Shown: piece by piece, positions 8,246 to 18,641 of the stretch
Layout: every line of letters begins with the position of its first letter
Position numbering within the stretch: position 1 is the first letter of the stretch
DNA from: JACQFZ01 sp045810625
GTDB lineage: Bacteria; Pseudomonadota; Gammaproteobacteria; Acidiferrobacterales; Sulfurifustaceae
Assembly: GCA_045810625.1 (NCBI GenBank)
Contig: JBJMVQ010000013.1
Location: forward strand, 1-22,021
Reading direction: 5' to 3'
DNA length: 22,021 bases
Notes under the pieces: model-generated
What the model was told of the DNA's origin: nothing
Databases searched by the model: none
The model's input: the letters and a program-made list of their open reading frames with translations, nothing else
Program-made: the position numbers and the translations under genes

Positions 8246-8860
8246 GATCTTTACTCTATTCTTGTTCTTTCCTTCGCGTCCTTGGCGTCCTTTGCGTTGA
8301 AAACTCTTTCTTAAGTTGTCTGTTTCCTCTGCGTCCTCCGCGTCCTCTGCGGTGCAAATCATCTTGATTTTGGACTCCGCTTCGCGAACCGCCAAGGACA
8401 CTAAGAACGCCAAGGTTTTCTGTTAACTCTTTCCTTTGCGTCCTTGGCGTCCTTTGCGTTGGGAACTCTTTCTTAAGTTGTCTGTTTCCTCTGCGTCATC
8501 CGCGTCCTCCGCAGTGAGAACTCGAATAACCGGGTTGCAATAACCCTTCCCGCGTCCTCTGCGGTGAGATTTCATAACCGCCCGTCGTTTTTGAATCTTT
8601 ACTCCTTTATTCTTGTTCTTTCCTTCGCGTCCTTGGCGTCCTTTGCGTTGAAAACTCTTTCTTAAGTTGTCTGTTTCCTCTGCGTCCTCCGCGTCCTCTG
8701 CGGTGCAAAACATCTTGATTTTGGACTCCGCTTCGCGAACCGCCAAGGACACTAAGACCGCCACGGTTTTCTGTTAACTCTTTCCTTCGCGTCCTTGGCG
8801 TCCTTTGCGTTGAAAACTCTTTCTTAAGTTGTCTGTTTCCTCCGCGTCCTCTGCGGTGCG
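8246..8860. repeat. ~270-bp direct duplication with 351-bp offset
   Basis: Segment 8246-8518 recurs at about 8593-8860, keeping a constant 351-bp offset from 8261 onward. The copies differ by scattered substitutions, a 4-bp indel near the start and a ~10-bp deletion in the last A' repeat of the second copy. Each copy contains two B'-A' pairs about 162 bp apart, with the shared spacer TTGATTTTGGACTCCGCTTC. This is recent expansion of the array by recombination or slippage. Confidence 0.8.
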
Positions 8861-8873
8861 ATTTCATAACCGC

Positions 8874-11009
8874 TCAGCCCGCCTTCGCCAAGTCGCTGTG
8901 CCCGAACTGCTCGTTGTAAAGCTGCGCGTACAGCCCTCCACGCGCGAGTAGCTCCGCGTGCCGTCCTGTATCGACGACACAACCGCCGTCGAGTACCACG
9001 ATGAGATCGGCCCGCAGCACCGTCGAGAGGCGGTGCGCGATGACGATGGACGTGCGATTGCGCAGCAGCCGATGCAGCGCGTCCTGAATGCGGCGTTCCG
9101 AGCGCGAGTCGAGCGATGACGTCGCCTCATCGAGGATCAAGATGCGGGGGTCCTTGAGAAACGCGCGCGCGATCGCGAGCCGCTGCTTCTGCCCGCCGGA
9201 AAGCACCGCACCGCGCTCGCCGATCTCCGTCCCGAGCCCTTCCGGCAGCCGCTGTACGAATTCCCACGCGTTCGCCGCTTCGAGCGCCGCGACGATTTCC
9301 TCGCTCGAGGCGTTCGGCTTCGCGAGCAACAGGTTTTCCTGCACGGTGCCGGAGAAGAGAATCGTTTCCTGGTTCACGATGCCGATATGTAATCGCAGCG
9401 ACGTCAGCTCGATGTCGCGCAGATCATGGCCGTCGAGGAGGATGCGTCCGTCGGTCGGGTCGTAGAAGCGCGGCACGAGGTTCGCGAGCGTGGACTTCCC
9501 CGCTCCGCTCGGCCCAACGAACGCCACCGTCTGCCCGGGCGCGACGCTCAGCTGAATGTCCTGCAGGATCGGCGTATCGCCGTCGTAGCTGAACTGCACG
9601 TGCTCGAAGTCGATGCGTCCGCGGCACTCGGTAAGCGTGACCGCGCGCGAGCGCTCGGTAACATGCGGCTGCGTGTCGAAATATTCGAAGATGCGATCGA
9701 TCGCGGCCAGCGCGTTGCTCAACACGACGCTCAAATCCGACAGCCGCTGTAGCGGCTGATAAAACATACCGAGATAGAGCAGAAACTGCGTGAGCTCGCC
9801 GACCGTGAGCTGACCGCCGATGATCTGATATACGCCGTAGCCGGCGACGAGCACGGGCGCCGTGTGGACGACGAAGCCGACCGCCACTTCGTTGGTAGCG
9901 CTGAAGCGCACGGAATACAGCACCTTCTTGAGCAGCTTGTTCGCGTGCTCGGCGAACGCCCGCCCTTCCGCCGTCTCGCGCGCGAAACCTTTCACGATCG
10001 CGACACCGGCCACTTTCTCGTGCAGCTCGCCGGAGAGCACCTCGAGACGCTGCTGTACTTCCTTGCTGGTCTGCTGGATACGCGGCCCCATCGCCTTCAG
10101 CGCGAACAGATACACCGGCATCAGCACGAGGGACACCAGCGTGAGCCACGGATGGATCGAAACCAGGATCGCGATCAGGGCCAGCAACAGCGCGAGGTCC
10201 ATCCACACGTTGGTGAGCGCCGATCCGACGAAATTTTGCGCGAGACTGATGTCGTTCACCACGCGCGAAACGATCGCGCCGGTCTGATGCCGCGCGAAGA
10301 ACGCGTGCGACAGCCGCTGCACGTGATTGAACAGCGCGACGCGAATGTCGCGCATCATGCGATGGCCGGCGACCGCGGCGAAGACGCTACGATAGTAAGT
10401 CGCGATCATCCAGACGACGTTCACGGCGAGCACCGCGAACACGAGCGAGAGCACCTCGTCCTGCTTCGCCGTCGGGCCGAGCGTGCTGTTGAGCACGACC
10501 TGATCGAGCATCTCTTTCAACACCCACGGAAACGCGAGCGGCGCCAGGAATTTCACGAGACCGGCCGCCGTCGCCGCCACCACGTACGGATAGTACGGTC
10601 GCGCATAGGCGAGGAAGCGCCAGATGGGCGCGCGACCTTTCGGCCGCGGTTGATAGCGCGCCAGCACCGAATCGCCGAAACCGTTCTTGACGTCGACGAT
10701 GCGCCGGCTGCTTACGTCCACTTCCGCATACGCGGAACGCGCCTGCAGCCGCGCAAGATCCTCCGGGCGCAGGCCCGCCGGCGCCTTGCGGTCGGGCATC
10801 GGCGCGGCGGCGAGCATGTCCTCGTCGCACTCGATGACGAGCGCGATATACGGATCGTCCGCGACGTCCGCCTCGCGGTGCAACGCGTTCAACAGGAGCT
10901 GCGCGTCCTGCCAGCGATCAAAAACGTAGTGGCGGCCGTCCGCGCGGACGAGGCCGTGAGCGAGGTATTGCGGGACATCACTGGCGCGGCATAAGTGGTA
11001 GACGATCAT
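8874..11009 (-). CDS. MsbA-like ABC exporter (fused membrane and ATPase domains) with extra N-terminal domain
   Basis: The protein has 711 residues, about 110 more than a usual half-transporter exporter. Residues ~125-440 form the six-helix type 1 exporter domain. Residues ~465-705 are the ATPase: Walker A GPSGAGKS (499-506), Q-loop Q547, signature LSGGQ (603-607), Walker B ILILDEA (623-629) and switch histidine H659. It should work as a homodimer in the inner membrane and pump a lipid, peptide or drug outward; the substrate is not readable. Residues 1-115 (MIVYHLCRASDVPQYLAHGL...) are not part of any exporter I know; a conserved-looking hydrophobic/acidic strand IALVIECDEDML lies at 55-66. 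The start at 11009 has a weak ribosome-binding site, but the whole extension is in frame with strong coding bias. Its 3' end abuts repeat island 1. Confidence 0.9.
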   Translation of the reverse strand: MIVYHLCRASDVPQYLAHGLVRADGRHYVFDRWQDAQLLLNALHREADVADDPYIALVIECDEDMLAAAPMPDRKAPAGLRPEDLARLQARSAYAEVDVSSRRIVDVKNGFGDSVLARYQPRPKGRAPIWRFLAYARPYYPYVVAATAAGLVKFLAPLAFPWVLKEMLDQVVLNSTLGPTAKQDEVLSLVFAVLAVNVVWMIATYYRSVFAAVAGHRMMRDIRVALFNHVQRLSHAFFARHQTGAIVSRVVNDISLAQNFVGSALTNVWMDLALLLALIAILVSIHPWLTLVSLVLMPVYLFALKAMGPRIQQTSKEVQQRLEVLSGELHEKVAGVAIVKGFARETAEGRAFAEHANKLLKKVLYSVRFSATNEVAVGFVVHTAPVLVAGYGVYQIIGGQLTVGELTQFLLYLGMFYQPLQRLSDLSVVLSNALAAIDRIFEYFDTQPHVTERSRAVTLTECRGRIDFEHVQFSYDGDTPILQDIQLSVAPGQTVAFVGPSGAGKSTLANLVPRFYDPTDGRILLDGHDLRDIELTSLRLHIGIVNQETILFSGTVQENLLLAKPNASSEEIVAALEAANAWEFVQRLPEGLGTEIGERGAVLSGGQKQRLAIARAFLKDPRILILDEATSSLDSRSERRIQDALHRLLRNRTSIVIAHRLSTVLRADLIVVLDGGCVVDTGRHAELLARGGLYAQLYNEQFGHSDLAKAG

Positions 11010-11152
11010 GACGCTCGTTACTGGTATTCTGCGGGGTGAACGGTCGCGACAAGCTTAGCGAGCCGCTTCCCCGAGCCGGCGTCAGAACGTCGCCCCCACC
11101 GTACCGCGTGTCTTCTTTGATAGTGTGGGTTTTCGGCGACGGTCCGTTTGCC

Positions 11153-13165
11153 CTATTTTTCAAGCATAGTTAAAAACTCCGGCTCGTCGACCATCTTCAC
11201 CCCGAGCGTACGTGCCTTGTCCGCTTTCGAGCCCGCGTCGGCGCCGACCACGACGTAATCCGTGCTCTTGGAAACGCTTCCCGCGACCTTCGCGCCGAGC
11301 GCCTGCAGTTTTTCCTTCGCCTCCTCGCGCGTCATGGCTTGCAGCGTTCCGGTCAGCACGAACGTTTTGCCCGCGAACGGCAAACTGGCCTTCGATACCC
11401 GCGTCGGCTTCGGCCAATGCACGCCCGCCGCGCGCAACTTCGCGATCACGTCGCGATTATGCGTCTCGCGAAAGAAGGCATGGATGTCGGCCGCCATGCT
11501 CGGCCCGATATTCGGCACGGCGTCGATGGCTTCGATATCGGCATCGAGCAACGCATCGAACTCGCCGAAATGCTCGGCAAGCTGCTGTGCGGTCGTCTCG
11601 CCCACTTGTGGAATGCCGAGCGCGTACAGAAATCGGCCGAGCGTCGTCGTCTTGCTCTTTTCGATCCGTGCGAGCAGATTCTGTGCCGACTTCTCGCCCA
11701 TGCGTTCGAGCGCGACGAGGTCCGCTTTGCTCAGCCCGTACAGATCGGCGACCGTCTTCACAATGCCCTTCTGCACGAGCTGCTCGACGAGTTTGTCGCC
11801 GAGCCCTTCGATATCCATTGCCGAGCGCGCCGCGAAGTGCAGGATCGCGCCGATGCGCTGCGCCGGACAAAACAATCCGCCCATGCAGCGATGCGCCGCG
11901 GCTTCCTCTTCGCGCACGACGTCGGAACCGCACACCGGACACTTCGACGGCATGTGCCAGATGCGCGCGTCGGCCGGCCGCTTCTCCACGATGACGCCGA
12001 CGACTTCGGGAATCACATCTCCCGCCCGGCGCACGACGACGGTGTCGCCGATGCGCACGTCTTTGCGCCTGAGCTCGTCCTCGTTGTGCAGCGTGGCGCT
12101 CGTCACCGTGACGCCGCTCACGTGCACCGGGCGCAGCACCGCAAGCGGCGTGATGACGCCGGTGCGGCCTACTGATGGCACGATGTTCTCGACCACCGTG
12201 TGCTCTTCGTGCGCCGGAAACTTGTGCGCGAGCGCCCAGCGCGGCGCACGCGCGGTGAATCCGAGCCGTTCGCGCGCGGCAAGATCGTCGACTTTGTACA
12301 CCACCCCGTCGACTTCGAACGGCAACCGCTCCCGCTGCGCGAGAATTTCGCGGTAATAATCGAGGCAACCTTGCGCACCGCGCACGACGCGGAAGAATCG
12401 GCTGACCGGGAACCCCCAGTCTTTGAGGCACTCGACGATGTCGGCATAACGCGGCGCGATCGGGTCGGAGACTTCACCGATGCCCCACGGAAAAAAACTC
12501 AACGGCCGGCTCGCCGTGATCTTCGGATCGAGCTGGCGCAGGCTGCCGGCGGCCGCATTCCGGGGGTTGGCGAAAATTTTCTCCTCGCGCTTCAACTGCT
12601 CCTCGTTGAGGCGCTTGAAGTCGGCGACGGGAATGACGACCTCGCCGCGAATCTCGACGATCTCGGGCCAGCCGCGATGCTTGAGCTTGAGCGGCACCGC
12701 GCGGATCGTGCGCACGTTCGCCGTGATGTCCTCTCCCGTCGTGCCGTCGCCGCGCGTGCCGGCGCGCGCGAGCACGCCTCCTTCGTAGCGCAGGCTCACG
12801 GAAACGCCGTCGAACTTCGGCTCCGCGGTGTACGTGATCTCCGCATCGGCGGCGAGCCCTTTGCGCACGCGCGCGTCCCACTCGCGCAGATCGTCCTCGG
12901 TGAACGCGTTGTCCATCGACGTCATCGGGATCGCATGCCGCACCTGGACGAAAGCAGCCGCCGGCGCGGCGCCGACGCGCTGTGTCGGCGAGTCGGGCGT
13001 AATGAGGTCCGGGTGCTCGGCCTCTAAAGCTTGCAGCTCGCGCAGCAGCCGATCGTATTCGGCATCCGACAGCGTCGGGTGATCGAGAACGTAGTAGCGG
13101 TAATTCGCGTCGTTGATCTGCTCGCGCAGTCGCTCGGCGCGATGGGCCGCGTCATTCTTGTTCAT
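11153..13165 (-). CDS. ligA: NAD-dependent DNA ligase LigA
   Basis: The protein has 670 residues (E. coli LigA has 671) and seals nicks in replication and repair using NAD+. The adenylation motif EPKFDG places the AMP-accepting lysine at K117. The N-terminal Ia domain contains YRYYVLDHPTLSDAEYDRL, and DGVVYKVDD is a nucleotidyltransferase motif. The four zinc cysteines are in CPVCGSDVV...HRCMGGLFCP (about residues 412-437). Helix-hairpin-helix repeats follow (GLGDKLVEQLVQKGIV, ALERMGEKSAQNLLARI, AVPNIGPSMAADIHAFF), then a BRCT domain from about 595 (GKTFVLTGTLQAMTREEAKE). The ATG at 13165 is preceded by GGAGG at a rather long 12-bp spacing. The usual partner zipA lies upstream but is separated by a 474-bp repeat island. 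Confidence 0.98.
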   Translation of the reverse strand: MNKNDAAHRAERLREQINDANYRYYVLDHPTLSDAEYDRLLRELQALEAEHPDLITPDSPTQRVGAAPAAAFVQVRHAIPMTSMDNAFTEDDLREWDARVRKGLAADAEITYTAEPKFDGVSVSLRYEGGVLARAGTRGDGTTGEDITANVRTIRAVPLKLKHRGWPEIVEIRGEVVIPVADFKRLNEEQLKREEKIFANPRNAAAGSLRQLDPKITASRPLSFFPWGIGEVSDPIAPRYADIVECLKDWGFPVSRFFRVVRGAQGCLDYYREILAQRERLPFEVDGVVYKVDDLAARERLGFTARAPRWALAHKFPAHEEHTVVENIVPSVGRTGVITPLAVLRPVHVSGVTVTSATLHNEDELRRKDVRIGDTVVVRRAGDVIPEVVGVIVEKRPADARIWHMPSKCPVCGSDVVREEEAAAHRCMGGLFCPAQRIGAILHFAARSAMDIEGLGDKLVEQLVQKGIVKTVADLYGLSKADLVALERMGEKSAQNLLARIEKSKTTTLGRFLYALGIPQVGETTAQQLAEHFGEFDALLDADIEAIDAVPNIGPSMAADIHAFFRETHNRDVIAKLRAAGVHWPKPTRVSKASLPFAGKTFVLTGTLQAMTREEAKEKLQALGAKVAGSVSKSTDYVVVGADAGSKADKARTLGVKMVDEPEFLTMLEK

Positions 13166-13639
13166 CGCGGCTGATGGCCTCCAAAGAAGATTTTCACCGC
13201 AGAGGACGCAAAGGATACGGAGGAAATTGAATGAAACAATTATCTCACCGGGCTACGGAGGAGTTCTAGCGAAACTCGAAAGCACATTCTAAAGAATTTT
13301 CACCGCAGAGGACGCAGAGGAAAATCGAGAAAAACTAACGACGAACAGACAACTAACGCCGGACGGCGAAACATATTTAAGAGAGCTTTCACCGCAAAGG
13401 ACGCCAAGGACGCAAAGGTAAAATCAGACGAACAAGGTGAAACTGCCGTTGCAAGGAGCACAAGCGCCGAAGCAATTTTGGCCGAAATTGCTTCGCTACG
13501 CTCGCAATGACAACTTGTTTTGGTTTCGTTCGAAAGTTCTTTAACCTGCCTTACTGCCTTCCTTCGCGCCCTTGGCGTCCTTCGCGTTTCAATTTTCTAG
13601 TCGCGTTTCCTCTGCGCCCTCCGCGTCCTCTGCGGTTCA
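13166..13639. repeat. Repeat island 2, between zipA and ligA
   Basis: This gene-free stretch repeats the design of the island at 7799-8873. On the left are plus-oriented repeats: A 13191-13226 (degenerate), A 13297-13324 and B 13387-13419. A palindromic unit follows at 13447-13512. On the right are inverted B' 13561-13590 and A' 13606-13636. The last repeat ends 3 bp from the zipA stop codon. Because it splits co-directional genes, it must either be transcribed through or carry the ligA promoter; I see no clear promoter in it. Confidence 0.82.
13447..13512. repeat. Palindromic REP-like unit, island 2 copy (inverted orientation)
   Basis: The right arm, 13488-13512, is a perfect 25-nt reverse complement of the left arm of the unit at 8075-8142. 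The left arm (about 13447-13476) matches the other, longer arm of that unit but has several substitutions (GCAAGGAGCACAAGCGCCG for GCGAGGAGCGCAAGCGACG). The unit is therefore the same element in the opposite orientation, with one decayed arm. Confidence 0.75.
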
Positions 13640-14845
13640 TCAATTATTAACGGTAAACAACCGCCGCGCGACGCCGCTTCCCGGTGCGATGCCGAACGCA
13701 CGCATCCGCGACTCGATTCCTTGAATCTGCGCGCGGATCGCGACGATGCCCTTGTCGGTCAACGGCCGCTGATCCTGATCGACGAGCTTGCCGCCGAGGC
13801 ACGCCGTGACCTCGACGGCGGTGGCCATCATGCGATCGAACATCACCGCGGGCTCCTCGACCATCGGAACGCTCATCTGAAACGACAAGCCCGTGGTCCG
13901 GAACATTTCCCACTCGGAGGGGTTGAAGCGGGTCGGCTTCTGCAGGTTGATCACGGCGAACGAGGCGTGCTCGCCGAAACGCTTTTGATAAATGCCGTTG
14001 GCATCGAGCTGCATGCCGACGCGCGCCATCGCGTCGACGATGGCGGTGCCTTGGAACGGGGCGCCGCGCTCGGCAATCACGTTGACCCCGGCGATCACGT
14101 CGTGCTCGTCGTAGAACTTCTGCAGCTCGCGCGCGCGATCGAGCGCTTGCTCGAAGGGCATCGAAAACCGCGCGGGACGGTGCAGCGCATCGGCGAGCTT
14201 CAAGCCGACCTGCACGAACGTATTCAGCTCCGATTCGTTGATCGGACCAGGCTCGGCGACGAGCTGGATGGCGACCCTGAGATCGCTGTACTGCGTCGCC
14301 TCGGAGTCGAGCTGGACGATCGACCAGAAGTTCGTCTGATAGCGCCGGCCGTACAGCTCGTGCGGATACTCGAGGTTGTACTCGTTCTGCTTGTAGACCG
14401 AGAGCGCGGAGCGCCGGTTCACCGGGCCCGCGCCGGGAAGATTCATGATGAAATCGAGCGCCTCGTCCGGCAGCGTCTGGTATCCGCGTGCGCGCGCGGC
14501 CTCGGGTCCGGTGCCCGGTGGATCGAAGCCGGGGTTTAGATTGAGCGGTTGATTGGCGAGCGCTTCGATGTCGCCGAGCTGGCGTTCGAGCGGATCGGGC
14601 TCCGCAGCGGAGACCTCGACGGCGACCGGCTCGTCGCTCTTCAGAAACTTGCGCTCGCCTTCGAGCATCGGCGCCGCAGGCTCCTCCACGACGATGGGTT
14701 CGCGACGCACGATCGCGGGCGGCGGCTCGGGAGCACCGACGCCGCGGCGCGCGGATCTCGTGAGGCGGCCCTTGTCATACGCGGTCAGCGCGACAATCGC
14801 GACGATCGCGGTCCCGATGAGCAGCAGGGCAAGCTGCAGGTCCAT
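13640..14845 (-). CDS. zipA: Cell division protein ZipA
   Basis: The protein has 401 residues. It has one N-terminal membrane helix (LALLLIGTAIVAIVALTAY, about 4-22) with almost nothing in front of it, as in ZipA. A basic then Pro/Glu-rich linker follows (about 25-130). The C-terminal FtsZ-binding domain includes IAERGAPFQGTAIVDAMARV, FAVINLQKPTRFNP and TTGLSFQMSVPMVEEP, up to about residue 385. ZipA tethers FtsZ filaments to the inner membrane at the septum. It is longer than the E. coli protein (328 residues) because of the linker and a structured segment at about 150-235. The position between smc and ligA confirms the call. The gene ends in tandem TGA codons, and an A' repeat starts immediately after. 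Confidence 0.9.
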   Translation of the reverse strand: MDLQLALLLIGTAIVAIVALTAYDKGRLTRSARRGVGAPEPPPAIVRREPIVVEEPAAPMLEGERKFLKSDEPVAVEVSAAEPDPLERQLGDIEALANQPLNLNPGFDPPGTGPEAARARGYQTLPDEALDFIMNLPGAGPVNRRSALSVYKQNEYNLEYPHELYGRRYQTNFWSIVQLDSEATQYSDLRVAIQLVAEPGPINESELNTFVQVGLKLADALHRPARFSMPFEQALDRARELQKFYDEHDVIAGVNVIAERGAPFQGTAIVDAMARVGMQLDANGIYQKRFGEHASFAVINLQKPTRFNPSEWEMFRTTGLSFQMSVPMVEEPAVMFDRMMATAVEVTACLGGKLVDQDQRPLTDKGIVAIRAQIQGIESRMRAFGIAPGSGVARRLFTVNN

Positions 14846-14874
14846 TGTTATGGGTGATCGCTACCGCGATCCGA

Positions 14875-14908
14875 CTCCCCTCCTCCTCTTGGGCGGGGAA
14901 GGGGAAGC
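14875..14908. repeat. C-rich/G-rich hairpin between zipA and smc
   Basis: CTCCCCTCCTCC pairs imperfectly with GGGGAAGGGGAAG around a short TTGGGC loop, and GATCGC/GCGATC flank it on both sides. The style (polypyrimidine and polypurine arms with flanking GATCG) recalls the element inserted in smc at 16684-16794. It may be a related palindromic repeat or simply an intercistronic hairpin. Confidence 0.4.
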
Positions 14909-14940
14909 AAGCGATCGCGAGCCGGTGTCATCGTCCGCAT

Positions 14941-18537
<3,597 letters not shown>

Positions 18538-18567
18538 CAGGTGTCCGCCCTGGGCACTTTATGTAAG

Positions 18568-18576
18568 TGGTACAAT
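18568..18576 (+). promoter_or_regulatory. Possible extended -10 promoter for the queF fusion gene
   Basis: TGGTACAAT gives an extended -10 (TGn followed by TACAAT, 5 of 6 to consensus). No good -35 is visible at the right distance. It would yield a leader of about 40 nt in the 84-bp gap shared with divergent smc. Confidence 0.35.
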
Positions 18577-18602
18577 TTTATCGGAGGATGAGGAACTTTA
18601 AT

Positions 18603-18641
18603 ATGCGCTGGCGCATTCCGGATGCCGACTTCACCCAGTAA
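18603..18641 (+). CDS. Possible 12-codon leader ORF overlapping the queF start
   Basis: An ATG at 18603 opens a frame encoding MRWRIPDADFTQ, ending at TAA 18639-18641. It has good upstream ribosome-binding sequence (GGAGG 18583-18587 and AGGA 18591-18594, 8 bp away). The queF ATG at 18622 lies inside it in another frame and has no Shine-Dalgarno of its own. The first codons also form a small hairpin (ATGCG-CTGG-CGCAT, 18603-18616). This may couple or regulate queF translation, or be accidental. Confidence 0.35.
   Translation: MRWRIPDADFTQ

Larger units (their letters stand above)
7799..8873. repeat. Repeat island 1 (A-B-palindrome-B'-A' architecture)
   Basis: This 1.1-kb stretch holds no credible gene. 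It lies between the convergent ends of the AraC and ABC-exporter genes. Two related repeats fill it, each a triple 9-bp motif: A, consensus CGCRGAGGA x3, and B, consensus CGCVAAGGA x3. Purine-rich-strand copies on the left are A 7819-7850, B 7864-7895 and A 7975-8011. Inverted copies on the right are B' 8271-8301 / A' 8323-8354, B' 8433-8461 / A' 8485-8518, partial A' 8547-8568, B' 8622-8652 / A' 8674-8705, and B' 8784-8813 / A' 8836-8860. A palindromic unit sits between the two arms. Open frames here encode only repetitive peptides such as TAEDAEDAEE and RKGRQGREGK and are treated as spurious. Confidence 0.85.

Noticed and set aside
7819..8860. CRISPR array
   Set aside because: Repeats vary, spacers are themselves repeated, orientation flips in the middle and no cas genes are near.
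8198..8867. Minus-strand open frames encoding TAEDAEDAEE / RKGRQGREGK peptides
   Set aside because: They are direct translations of the 9-bp-period repeats, recur in several frames and have no non-repetitive core; they are repeats, not genes.
18538..18621. preQ1 riboswitch upstream of queF
   Set aside because: The gap to smc is 84 bp and I could not place the preQ1-I hairpin with its A-rich tail; a covariance scan would settle it.
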